Of a stretch of DNA of 64,000 nucleotides, positions 37,622 to 46,212 are shown one piece after another; position 1 is the first letter of the stretch, and each line of letters opens with the position of its first letter. Under the pieces are notes generated by a model. The model searched no databases and was not told the origin of the DNA. It was given only the letters and a program-made list of their open reading frames with translations. The stretch lies in assembly GCF_001467825.1 (NCBI RefSeq), contig NZ_LNYK01000003.1:1-64000 (forward strand). Direction: 5' to 3'. Made by a program: the position numbers and the translations under genes. This DNA comes from Legionella londiniensis (GTDB taxonomy: Bacteria > Pseudomonadota > Gammaproteobacteria > Legionellales > Legionellaceae).

Positions 37622-38269
37622 ATGTCACAGGCTTTACTGTATGATTTTCTAATTGCAACCGGCGAAACCTTGTATATGGTCGCAGTCAGTACAGGCTTTG
37701 CCGTCTTGTTAGGGCTGCCGCTTGGAACCTTGTTATACAGCAGCGCAAAAGTCAAACCCAACCCAGTCATTAACCGCATTATAGCCTGGATTATCAATAT
37801 CAGCCGCTCAATCCCTTTTATCATTTTGCTGGTTGCTTTAATCCCGTTCACACGATTTCTAGTCGGCACTTCAATTGGGCTTCATGCGGCTATCGTACCG
37901 CTCACCATTGGAGCTACACCTTTTTTTGCCCGCTTAGTGGATAATGTTTATCAAGGCTTACCTTCGGGATTAATTGAAACAGGATACTCAATGGGAGCAA
38001 ACAGCTGGCAAATGATACGCCATATCTTGATTCCTGAAGCTTTTCCAGCTTTAATTCAAGCTGTTACTGTAACGGCCATTACCCTTGTTAATTACTCTGC
38101 AATGGCCGGAACTGTTGGCGGCGGCGGGCTTGGGGATTTGGCAATTCGCTATGGCTATCAACGGTTTAATACAACCATCATGCTGGCTACAGTTGCGGTT
38201 CTGGTTTTGATAGTTCAGTTATTACAAATGACAGGCGATCGCCTTGCAATGCGCTTTACTCACCATTAG
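37622..38269 (+). CDS. metI: Methionine ABC transporter permease MetI
   Basis: The 215-residue protein has five membrane helices and the binding-protein-dependent transporter motif in ETGYSMGANSWQMIRHILIPEA, the EAA loop that couples to MetN. Length matches E. coli MetI (217). GGAG stands about 7 nt upstream of the start. It follows metN by 51 nt and precedes metQ by 19 nt, completing the MetNIQ importer for D- and L-methionine in the inner membrane. Confidence 0.95.
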   Translation: MSQALLYDFLIATGETLYMVAVSTGFAVLLGLPLGTLLYSSAKVKPNPVINRIIAWIINISRSIPFIILLVALIPFTRFLVGTSIGLHAAIVPLTIGATPFFARLVDNVYQGLPSGLIETGYSMGANSWQMIRHILIPEAFPALIQAVTVTAITLVNYSAMAGTVGGGGLGDLAIRYGYQRFNTTIMLATVAVLVLIVQLLQMTGDRLAMRFTHH

Positions 38270-38288
38270 TTAATTCAGGAGAGAATGA

Positions 38289-39065
38289 ATGCGGATTTTT
38301 ACTCTTATCACACTTATTTTGGGCTTGGCCGCCTGCGGCAAGCCGTCACCTGATACCGTGACTATAGGTACCATTGCGGGACCTGAAACTGAGCTGGTAG
38401 AAGTAGCCCAGAAAATTGCCAAGGATAAATATGGTCTTACTGTAAAAATTGTCGAGTTCAGCGATTACAATCTGCCCAATGAAGCCTTGCAGGATGGCAG
38501 CCTTGATGCCAATGTTTACCAACACCTTCCTTATCTCGAAGCAGCCCGAAAAGCGCACGGCTATGAATTGGAAGTCATCGGCAGAACCTTTATATACCCT
38601 ACAGGCATTTACTCCAAAAAGTATAAATCACTCGCGCAATTGCCTGAAAAGGCGCTAATTGCCCTGCCGAATGACCCAAGTAATGAAACACGTGCGCTTT
38701 TGCTGCTTCAGAAAGCAGGATTAATAACCTTAAAAGAAAATGGCAACGCGAGCGCTCAGGACATTGTTAAAAATCCTAAAAACTTGCGCTTTAAAGAATT
38801 GGATGCGGCACAGCTTCCTCGCGCGCTCAACGACGTGGATGCGGCTGTCATCAATACCAATTTTGCTATTCCTGCCGGATTAAACCCTGCCCAAGATGCA
38901 TTGTTTAGCGAAAGTAAGGACTCTCCATATGCCAATATCATTGTCATGCGCAAAAACAGCCCAAAGAAAGCACAACTTGAATTATTTGTTAAGGCGATGA
39001 ATTCCCCTGAAGTAAGAAAAAAGGCCAAGGAACTATTTGGTGACGCTGCCGTCCCGGCCTGGTAG
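38289..39065 (+). CDS. metQ: Methionine-binding lipoprotein MetQ
   Basis: The 258-residue product is an NlpA-family substrate-binding lipoprotein. The lipobox LAAC gives a lipidated Cys16. Family sequences are seen in VTIGTIAGPETELVEVAQKIA, VEFSDYNLPNEALQDGSLDAN, YQHLPYLEAARKAHG and VDAAVINTNFAIPAGL. It delivers methionine to MetI in the periplasm. It is the last gene of the operon and the 224-nt gap after it contains only AT-rich sequence with no recognisable gene or clear terminator. Confidence 0.94.
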   Translation: MRIFTLITLILGLAACGKPSPDTVTIGTIAGPETELVEVAQKIAKDKYGLTVKIVEFSDYNLPNEALQDGSLDANVYQHLPYLEAARKAHGYELEVIGRTFIYPTGIYSKKYKSLAQLPEKALIALPNDPSNETRALLLLQKAGLITLKENGNASAQDIVKNPKNLRFKELDAAQLPRALNDVDAAVINTNFAIPAGLNPAQDALFSESKDSPYANIIVMRKNSPKKAQLELFVKAMNSPEVRKKAKELFGDAAVPAW

Positions 39066-39289
39066 AAACATCATCAAATTATTCGGGTTGGTTTAGATGC
39101 GAATATTGCTTCTAATAAGGCTCTATTCTGACTTGAAATACAGATTCCTGGCTTTGCGGGAGTGGCGGAAATATCGCATGAGTATGATCAAAGTGAGTTT
39201 TTTAAGCTTCTCTATCCAGCAGACTTAATTTTTGCTTAATCTATTCATGTTATACTTATTTTAGTTAAAAACTCAATTAGGTGATTTTT

Positions 39290-40837
39290 ATGCTTCCGAT
39301 AGTAGCTGCTCTCGGTATTTATGGCGGATCTCATCTGGCCAAACAACTTAAAGACTATCTTCAGGCCAAGGTGGCTGGAAAGCCCGGGCTTCAGCCTGAA
39401 GATCAAGAAAAATTACTGCAGAAATTTGCCGACAGCATAGGCGTTACAAAGGGGTACAGTGCCGCAGAAGCATTCAACACCCTGGCCAAAAACCATGTCA
39501 ACTCACTGGCAAAACTAGCTGAGCTTGAAAAAGCGGACACCGATAAAAAAGATGAAAAAGACGGGAAAGATGAGAAGGAAAAGAAGGATAAAAAAGAAGT
39601 AAAAAAAGGTGAGTTCACTCAAATCCATGAAAAATTAGAAGAGAAGATCAAAGCTAATGATGAGAACGCCAAGAAGGTTAAACAAGCATTAGAAGATGCA
39701 CTTGCGCTCAGTGAACCAACGCAAAAAGCTCAAAAAGAATACAGTGAGAGCATCGCTGCCGTCAATGACATGATTAAAGATCAGAAGGTTTCAGTTGATC
39801 AGGCAGCGCTCGCAAGCTACCTGCAGGAAGCGAAAAGTAAAGCCGTAACGGCCATCAAGGAACAGCATGGACATGAGCTGGAAAAATTAAAAGAGAAATT
39901 TGAAGACGCTGGTTTTAAAGAATCACTGAAAAACAGCCTTGAGTATGATGATGAGCAATTGAAGGCTTTACAAGAAAAAATGATCAATTCCATCACCGAA
40001 TCACAAAAGAAAGAGCTTGAGGCATTTGAAAAAAGCTCAAACGATGCCATCAACAATATGCATCTTGCTGCTCAACAAGAGCGGGACAAAATAGCCTTTA
40101 TTGCTTTGCAATATGAAAAAAACAAGGCCGTTCGGGATTATATCAATGGCCTGCAGCCAGGAGAAGGCAACGTTGAAATTCAGCAACTTGCCGATGCAAA
40201 AAAAATATCCCTAAAAGGCATTAAAGTTGAAGACTTGCCTACTATCGAAACCATCACTGGCCGTAAAATTCAGTATGATAAAGCCAGTAATACCTTTACG
40301 ATGGATTTGCCCAACCGTTATTTTAATAAACCCTCTAACCTCTTCTACCATAGCAAATGGCGTTCTGCGCGCAAGGCTGACATGATGTCATTGGCCCAGG
40401 CTGTTAAGGCTTGTGGTTATGGAGCGATTACCATGACCATAACGCATAATGATCCGGAACATGTGGAAACATTGGCCAAAGAAGCCTATGCCGCCTGCCT
40501 TGAGTCTGGATTTCCACCAGATAAAATCAGAATCAATGCAACGATTTCCATTATCAACGAAGAAGGTAAAAAAGTACCGAAAAACTTGAAAGACCTGAAA
40601 GGGGATGAGTTGACAGACATATTATTTAAGAATGATAAATCTACACTTAAAAGTATTCAGGCGCAAGCGGAGGCTAATAACCAGTTTCGAAAACAAATCA
40701 GTGACAAAGGCAAAGAACAAAAACCCACTGCAAAAAACATGGAATCATTTAGAGAAACCCTGGATAAATATCGCAAAACAGAAGAAGCAGAAAAACAAAA
40801 ACCTGTTCAGCAACCAACGCAGAAGCTGAATATGTAA
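39290..40837 (+). CDS. Coiled-coil protein with LPD7-like domain, candidate effector
   Basis: The start at 39290 (AGGTG 7 nt upstream) gives 515 residues. The N-terminus is a short hydrophobic segment (1-13). Residues 80-108 are a Lys/Asp/Glu-rich stretch, and about 110-285 are predicted coiled coil. Residues about 362-420 form an alpha/beta unit with the pattern of LPD7 domains: an SLAQAVKACGYGAITMTI strand followed by a helix and a second strand (KIRINATISI). The C-terminus is charged and ends KLNM. A sister layout occurs in the protein at 59019-60818. It stands alone on its transcript. Effector status is inferred from this composition and the host lineage. Confidence 0.8.
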   Translation: MLPIVAALGIYGGSHLAKQLKDYLQAKVAGKPGLQPEDQEKLLQKFADSIGVTKGYSAAEAFNTLAKNHVNSLAKLAELEKADTDKKDEKDGKDEKEKKDKKEVKKGEFTQIHEKLEEKIKANDENAKKVKQALEDALALSEPTQKAQKEYSESIAAVNDMIKDQKVSVDQAALASYLQEAKSKAVTAIKEQHGHELEKLKEKFEDAGFKESLKNSLEYDDEQLKALQEKMINSITESQKKELEAFEKSSNDAINNMHLAAQQERDKIAFIALQYEKNKAVRDYINGLQPGEGNVEIQQLADAKKISLKGIKVEDLPTIETITGRKIQYDKASNTFTMDLPNRYFNKPSNLFYHSKWRSARKADMMSLAQAVKACGYGAITMTITHNDPEHVETLAKEAYAACLESGFPPDKIRINATISIINEEGKKVPKNLKDLKGDELTDILFKNDKSTLKSIQAQAEANNQFRKQISDKGKEQKPTAKNMESFRETLDKYRKTEEAEKQKPVQQPTQKLNM

Positions 40838-40847
40838 AATTGCTCCC

Positions 40848-40883
40848 ATAACCTGGATTAAGCATATTCATAATCCAGGTTAT
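40848..40883. repeat. Perfect 13-bp inverted repeat after the coiled-coil gene
   Basis: ATAACCTGGATTA (40848-40860) and TAATCCAGGTTAT (40871-40883) form a perfect stem with a 10-nt loop, 11 nt after the stop of the coiled-coil gene. The core CTGGATTA/TAATCCAG resembles the REP core CCGGATTA/TAATCCGG seen elsewhere in the window. It could serve as a terminator stem, but there is no T tract. Confidence 0.6.
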
Positions 40884-41025
40884 CCATGGCTCACGCCGCC
40901 AAAAAATATTTTTCTCCTGATTACTATTTTTTTAGACTTTTATTATCGATTAGAATATGGTATTTTCTTAGAGCTCGAAGAGCTACGCCAAGGAAATCAA
41001 TCAGGCTGCAAAGGAGAATGAACCC

Positions 41026-41190
41026 ATGAGCGCTCGTACATTTGAGGAATTCGAATCAGGCGTTGATGAAATAACGGACTTTCAGGAACCACCCCATTAT
41101 TCTAATCTCTCTACCAAACTGGAAAGAAGAAGACGCATAGAAGAGCTTGAGGAAGAAAAGCGTCTTCGCGAAGAACTGGAAGAATTTTAA
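41026..41190 (+). CDS. Small acidic PA3496-family protein
   Basis: A 54-codon gene with a strong AAGGAG 9 nt before the ATG. The product is highly charged. The C-terminal half, from KLERRRRIEELEEEKRL to the ending EELEEF, matches the conserved end of PA3496-family proteins (RRxIExLxEEKRLREELxD/E), annotated as putative envelope-integrity proteins. The first half is acidic and variable. There is no signal peptide. It stands between the effector candidate and the convergent rsmJ operon, alone on its strand. The family call is from the C-terminal motif only. Confidence 0.75.
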   Translation: MSARTFEEFESGVDEITDFQEPPHYSNLSTKLERRRRIEELEEEKRLREELEEF

Positions 41191-41313
41191 AGCGTCATAT
41201 GTTGGTTTAGATAAAAGATCATTGCCTCTTTTTGCTCTATTCATCTGGACTTTGCGCTCAGCGCAGCATGAATGAAGCTTAAGGTGCGTCTTCACGGGAC
41301 GCACAATCATCAA

Positions 41314-42054
41314 TTAGCATGCAGGGCGATTAATTTTTTTCAAATAAATATCAAATCGAACCGTTTTGCCTGATATGGAAGCATCAGCTTTTAATAAAGG
41401 CTTTGAGCGTTGCGGCCATTTAACGACTACCCTTTGCTTCATTCTTTGTAACGCTGCTTGCAGCAGCTCCAGGGCGTCGACATCAGCACCCAAAAGAGAC
41501 TGCAGTGCTTGCATATTCTTTTTGACCAGGGCTGATTTTTGCCGGACAGGGTGCATGGGATCGATATATATCACATCAGGGTATTGCTCTGTTGCAAGTG
41601 AATTCAAGTATTCTTTTGCGTCGCCGTGGATTAGGGACAGCGATTTTTTCAAAGGCGAAGACTCATCCAAGCGTCCCAGCGCATCTTGCAACATAGCAGC
41701 CATGACAGGATTTCGTTCTATCATACATACCTCGGCGCCAAATGATGCCAATATTGCCGCATCTCTTCCCCATCCTGCGGTAGCGTCAATAATTTTTATG
41801 CCCGGCAAAGGCTTGCATGCCCGCACGATACCCTGGTTTTTACCTGCCGCGCGTCTGTCTTGCCAGGCTTCCTGGCTAAAATCAGCATAAAGGGGAGCAA
41901 AGCCTGGCATTAACAAAGCAAGCCTATCGCCTTTCACTTCAAGGCGAGGCAAAGCCTCCGCATCTAGAGGCAGATTTAATTGCTGTGCAAGCTTGAATGC
42001 CCTGTCTTGCAATGCAAGGGTTTCATAGCCAACCGCAAGTTTTCTACTGTTCAT
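41314..42054 (-). CDS. rsmJ: 16S rRNA (guanine-1516-N2)-methyltransferase
   Basis: A 246-residue class I methyltransferase. Motif I is IIDATAGWGRDAAILASFGAEV, followed by MIERNPVMAAMLQDAL and the catalytic region DVIYIDPMHPVR. These are diagnostic for RsmJ (YhiQ), which makes m2G1516 in 16S rRNA. The N-terminal segment with LEVKGDRLALLMPG is typical too. It overlaps glyS by 11 nt and is the third gene in glyQ-glyS-rsmJ. Confidence 0.92.
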   Translation of the reverse strand: MNSRKLAVGYETLALQDRAFKLAQQLNLPLDAEALPRLEVKGDRLALLMPGFAPLYADFSQEAWQDRRAAGKNQGIVRACKPLPGIKIIDATAGWGRDAAILASFGAEVCMIERNPVMAAMLQDALGRLDESSPLKKSLSLIHGDAKEYLNSLATEQYPDVIYIDPMHPVRQKSALVKKNMQALQSLLGADVDALELLQAALQRMKQRVVVKWPQRSKPLLKADASISGKTVRFDIYLKKINRPAC

Positions 42055-44128
42055 GTATAGAAGTCAATAGGGATATATCCGCAATGCTTTGCAGCAAGTC
42101 GCGTAAGTTTGCCAAAAGGCAAAGGCGGTTTGCCTTTAGGGCAGGATCATCCACCATAACCATAACTTGCTCAAAAAAAGCATCAACTGGATTTCGCAAG
42201 TCTGCGAGTCGCTTTAGCATACGAATATAATCTCCTTGCCTGTACAAGGGTTTAATGTCTTCAGACAATCTCTTCATCTCGCCGTATAATGTTTTTTCCG
42301 CAGGCTCCTTCAGCATTTTTTCATCGACAAGAGTTTGCGACTCACAATATGAAGCCTGGTTTAATATATTATTCACACGCTTAGATGCCTGGGATAAGCT
42401 GGAAGCCTCAGGTAAATCGATAAACTTCAACAGCGCTTTAATACGCTTGTCAACATCATATAACCAATCATCTTCCCTCGCTCTGACCGCTTGAACGATA
42501 TCCGCGCTGATTCCCTGCTTTTGATAAAATGACTGCATCCGTTCCAGAATAAATGGCTTCAACTCGTCGAGAACGCCAGAAACATTTTTTAATTGTTTCT
42601 GATAGGTATGCAAAGAACTGGTGATCAGGGTCGATAAATTAAGTGCTGCCGGCGTGTTAGCCAGTATGCGTACCACCGCTAAGGCATGGCGGCGCAATTT
42701 AAAAGGATCCTTAACCCCGGTTGGTTTTTTGCCTATTGCAAAAATACCTGCCAATGTATCTATCCTGTCAGCCAAAGATAAGGCAACACCCAAATCAGTT
42801 TGAGGCAGTTCGTCACTGGCAAACCGCGGCATGTATTGTTCCTTTAACGCCAGAGCGACAGCAGGGTCTTCTTCATCATGTAAAGCATAATGATACCCCA
42901 TAATGCCTTGCAACTCAGGAAACTCGCCAACCATACCAGTCATCAGGTCGCATTTACTCAATAAGGCTGCGCGCAGGCATTGCTGTAAATTGAGGTGCAA
43001 AGGTTCTGCCAAATGCTCCATCAACACCTGGATTCGTAAGGATTTATCTTGCAAGGTACCAAGCCTTGACTCAAAAATAACATTTGCTGTGGGCAAATAG
43101 CGGCTCTCCAGGCGTTGTTTCTTATCCTGACGGAAAAAGAAAGCAGCATCGCTTAAACGGGCGCGCATCACTTTTTCATTGCCTTCTACCACCTGCTGGG
43201 GGCAGGTGCTTTTAATGTTGGCAACTGTAATAAAATGAGGTACAAGCTGATTTTCTTTATCCTTAAGCGCAAAACATTTCTGATGGACCTGCATGGCAGC
43301 AATCAATGCTTCAGAAGGAACCTCAAGAAATTCAGGATCAAAATCAGCCAGTAATGCATTGGGCCATTCAACAATAGATGTGACTTCATCGAGGAGCTCA
43401 TCGGGCATTACAGGCGATAAACCATGTTGTTTGGCAAGCTCTTGAACCTGTTCTGCCACCTGCTCCCGTCGAGCTTTAAAATCGGCAAGAACAAACGCTT
43501 TTTGCAAGCCTGATTCGTAGTCAGCAGGTTTTTCAATTCGGATGGCTTGGGGGTGATGAAAACGATGCCCATATGTGAATCGATCAGTATTTACGCCTAA
43601 CACCTCTGCCGATATCACTTCGCTGCCAAGGAGTAAAACTGCCCAATGAACAGGCCTTGCAAATTCATCATCCCCGCTACCCCAGCGCATTGCCCTTGTT
43701 AATGGCAAGCGGGCGACTGACTCTTTTACCATTTCAGGAAGCAATTCCTGTAGCCTTGCGCCAGGCTTAATTGATTCATATCCCCACCATTCGCCTTTAT
43801 CGGTGGTTATCTTAATTAATTCATTTACACCTACGCCCAGGGATTTCGCAAACCCTATTAATGCGGGCGTAGGCTCGCCTTCGGCGTTGATGCCCGCCGC
43901 ATATGCCGGACCCCGGCGGGATATTGTTTGGCTGGACTGTATCAACTCAACATCTTCGATAATCACAGCCAGGCGGCGAGGCGTTGCAAAAGGCCTGAAT
44001 TGACCATATTTAAGCCCTGCCTGCTCCAAACATTGAGTTAAATTTTCAGTCAAAGCGTCTGCAAGCGGCTTCACGGATGCTGATGGCAATTCCTCTGTTC
44101 CTAATTCAAACAATAAATCACTTTTCAT
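42044..44128 (-). CDS. glyS: Glycyl-tRNA synthetase beta subunit
   Basis: The 694-residue product matches GlyS in length (E. coli 689). It opens with [15 protein letters not shown], then [11 protein letters not shown], and contains [19 protein letters not shown], the HD-like domain with [19 protein letters not shown], and a C-terminal anticodon-binding domain ([16 protein letters not shown]). With GlyQ it forms the tetrameric (alpha2-beta2) enzyme that charges tRNA-Gly. The start overlaps glyQ by 11 nt. Confidence 0.96.
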   Translation of the reverse strand: MKSDLLFELGTEELPSASVKPLADALTENLTQCLEQAGLKYGQFRPFATPRRLAVIIEDVELIQSSQTISRRGPAYAAGINAEGEPTPALIGFAKSLGVGVNELIKITTDKGEWWGYESIKPGARLQELLPEMVKESVARLPLTRAMRWGSGDDEFARPVHWAVLLLGSEVISAEVLGVNTDRFTYGHRFHHPQAIRIEKPADYESGLQKAFVLADFKARREQVAEQVQELAKQHGLSPVMPDELLDEVTSIVEWPNALLADFDPEFLEVPSEALIAAMQVHQKCFALKDKENQLVPHFITVANIKSTCPQQVVEGNEKVMRARLSDAAFFFRQDKKQRLESRYLPTANVIFESRLGTLQDKSLRIQVLMEHLAEPLHLNLQQCLRAALLSKCDLMTGMVGEFPELQGIMGYHYALHDEEDPAVALALKEQYMPRFASDELPQTDLGVALSLADRIDTLAGIFAIGKKPTGVKDPFKLRRHALAVVRILANTPAALNLSTLITSSLHTYQKQLKNVSGVLDELKPFILERMQSFYQKQGISADIVQAVRAREDDWLYDVDKRIKALLKFIDLPEASSLSQASKRVNNILNQASYCESQTLVDEKMLKEPAEKTLYGEMKRLSEDIKPLYRQGDYIRMLKRLADLRNPVDAFFEQVMVMVDDPALKANRLCLLANLRDLLQSIADISLLTSIHEQ

Positions 44129-45023
44129 GGCTCACCTTTAGCATAGGGAATCCAAGCGCTTCGCGCACCTGATAATAAGTTTCTGCGACAAGGCGCGACA
44201 ATTGCCTGACACGTAAAATATAACGCTGGCGTTCGGTGACCGAAATGGCGTGCCTCGCGTCAAGGAGGTTAAAGGCATGAGAAGCCTTCATAACCATTTC
44301 ATAGGCAGGAAGAGGCAATTGGAGTGCTACGAGTTTTTGGGCTTCTTTTTCAAAATAATCAAATTGTTGGAACAAAAATTCTACATTGGCCTGTTCAAAA
44401 TTATAAGCAGACATTTCCACTTCATTTTGATGAAACACATCGCCGTAAGTCACAGTACCAAAGGCTGTGGTGCACCAGGGTAAATCATACACATTATCAA
44501 CCCCTAATATGTACATGGCCAGGCGCTCAAGGCCGTAAGTCAACTCTCCCATCACCGGTTTACAAGGCAAGCCGCCAACTTGCTGAAAATAAGTAAATTG
44601 GGTTACTTCCATCCCATTTTGCCAAACTTCCCACCCAAGGCCCCAGGCGCCAAGCGTTGGTGACTCCCAGTTATCTTCTACAAAACGAATATCATCAGCC
44701 AGCGGATCTATCCCTAAGGCACAAAGGGATGCAAGATATTTTTCCTGGATATCCAGTGGCGAAGGTTTTAAAACAACCTGAAATTGATAATAATGCTGCA
44801 GACGGTTCGGATTCTCACCGTAGCGACCGTCAGTTGGGCGCCTGGACGGCTGTACATAGGCAGCAAACCAGGGCTCTGGGCCAATCGCCCGCAAAAAAGT
44901 TGCCGGATGGAAGGTACCTGCGCCTACTTCCATATCCAGGGGCTGCAAGGCAACGCACCCCTCTGATGCCCAAAATTGCTGTAATGTTAGGATGATATCC
45001 TGAAATGTGGCGGGTTTGTTCAT
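44118..45023 (-). CDS. glyQ: Glycyl-tRNA synthetase alpha subunit
   Basis: The 301-residue class II synthetase catalytic subunit is recognised by [46 protein letters not shown] (broken here into its known blocks QQFWASEGC and [11 protein letters not shown]), [17 protein letters not shown] (motif 2 region), and [13 protein letters not shown] (motif 3). It activates glycine with ATP. It is the first gene of glyQ-glyS-rsmJ. The upstream region 45024-45268 carries REP-like remnants. Confidence 0.96.
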   Translation of the reverse strand: MNKPATFQDIILTLQQFWASEGCVALQPLDMEVGAGTFHPATFLRAIGPEPWFAAYVQPSRRPTDGRYGENPNRLQHYYQFQVVLKPSPLDIQEKYLASLCALGIDPLADDIRFVEDNWESPTLGAWGLGWEVWQNGMEVTQFTYFQQVGGLPCKPVMGELTYGLERLAMYILGVDNVYDLPWCTTAFGTVTYGDVFHQNEVEMSAYNFEQANVEFLFQQFDYFEKEAQKLVALQLPLPAYEMVMKASHAFNLLDARHAISVTERQRYILRVRQLSRLVAETYYQVREALGFPMLKVSHEK

Positions 45024-45166
45024 GTAAATCTCATACTGCTAGATAAAAATTTGTATCGTTGCCCCGAATTAGTCCAGAAATCCTAATCCTTGGGATTGTA
45101 ACAGATGTTTGATCAACCTCGGATTATGGGATAGCCGAATCCAAGCTACAACTTCGGCAGCCGCTT

Positions 45167-45200
45167 GTAGCCCGGATTAGACCCAAAGCCGTAACCCGGG
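45167..45200. repeat. Degenerate single REP element
   Basis: GTAGCCCGGATTAGAC followed by GTAACCCGGG keeps the GTAG head and both stem sides of the REP family found at 55-62 kb, with changes in the loop side. Upstream bases 45090-45160 contain further decayed pieces (for example a TCGGATTATGGG stretch). It lies between glyQ and dsbA2. Confidence 0.7.
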
Positions 45201-45239
45201 AAATTGAAACCTATCTCAGATTAAACAACGCCTAAATAC

Positions 45240-45269
45240 AAGATTATTATGGCAAGGCAAAATAATCTT
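45240..45269 (-). terminator. Weak stem-loop at the end of dsbA2
   Basis: AAGATTATT and AATAATCTT pair over 9 bp with a 12-nt loop at the dsbA2 stop. The stem is AT-rich and followed only by GTATTT on the minus strand, so termination would be weak. Confidence 0.4.
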
Positions 45270-46036
45270 TACTGCCCAACCTGCTTTATCATTTCCTGCA
45301 GGGTCTCTTCAGATGCAGCCCCGGGGATAAAAGCAGGTTCGCTGTCTTTTTTAAATTCACCGTTAGGGGTAGCTGCAACGATAAAAGCAGGCGTACCCAT
45401 TAAATGCATCTTTTCTGCAAGCTGCCGGTTTTGCTCCAGCGCGGTTTTAACTTGTTCACCGGACATGTCTTTTTTTAGTTTGTTTACATCAAGCCCCACG
45501 GATTTGGCTGTATCCATAATGATGGTTTCATTCAAACGCTTATCAAGGCTCAGCAATGCATCGTGCATTTGTTGGTATTTGCCTTGCAAGGCCGCAGCTA
45601 ATGCGGCTTTCGATGCCAGCTCAGACGATTTGCCAAAAATTGGAAATTCTTTGTAGATCACACGAAGATTCTTATCTTTTTTCAGCAGTTCGCTAATCAC
45701 TGGCTTCATTTTTTTACAATGGATGCACTGATAATCAAAAAACTCTACCAAAGTCACATTGCCTTTTGGATTGCCGGCAACCGCGAGATTTTCTTTGAAT
45801 AACTGGTCGGCATTTTGCCTAATGGCATCTCTTGCCTGTTCTTGCATATTCTGCTGCTGTTTCTGCTGTAAAGCCTGAGAAGCTTCAATCAGCACTTCCG
45901 GATTATTAACCAGGTAATCGTGCACAATCTGCTCAACTTCCTTTTTCTGCTCAGCGGAAAAATTCGTTGCCGCGAATACCGGCGATAAAGATATTGCTGT
46001 AAACGCACTCACAATAACCAAAGGTTTTAATTTCAC
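45269..46036 (-). CDS. dsbA2: DsbA2/Com1-type periplasmic thiol-disulfide oxidoreductase
   Basis: The 255-residue product has a signal peptide (about 1-22, ending SPVFA-A) and a Gln-rich helical N-terminal dimerisation region (ASQALQQKQQQNMQEQ). A DsbA thioredoxin domain follows with active site FFDYQCIHCKKMKP and the cis-proline loop MGTPAFIV. This layout matches Legionella DsbA2 and Coxiella Com1, which isomerise and oxidise disulfides and support assembly of the Dot/Icm secretion system. The CIHC dipeptide is not the CPHC of E. coli DsbA. It is a single gene, 176 nt downstream of uvrD. Confidence 0.9.
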   Translation of the reverse strand: MKLKPLVIVSAFTAISLSPVFAATNFSAEQKKEVEQIVHDYLVNNPEVLIEASQALQQKQQQNMQEQARDAIRQNADQLFKENLAVAGNPKGNVTLVEFFDYQCIHCKKMKPVISELLKKDKNLRVIYKEFPIFGKSSELASKAALAAALQGKYQQMHDALLSLDKRLNETIIMDTAKSVGLDVNKLKKDMSGEQVKTALEQNRQLAEKMHLMGTPAFIVAATPNGEFKKDSEPAFIPGAASEETLQEMIKQVGQ

Positions 46037-46212
46037 GCCTGTCCCCTTATTTTAGGTTTAAGTTTTCCAATCAACGAACCCTAGCACCAGCTCACAGGAA
46101 ATTCAAGATGAAATTTCATTTGAACGCCGGCAAATCATCCTGATGCTGGAAAATGACGGGGTTCTGTGAAGGCTTTGCCTTCATGAGGGCATAACACTCG
46201 ACAGATCCCGGA

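Noticed and set aside
41056-41313. 85-codon minus-strand frame opposite the small PA3496-type gene
   Set aside because: It is antisense to a gene with a strong ribosome site and conserved C-terminal motif.
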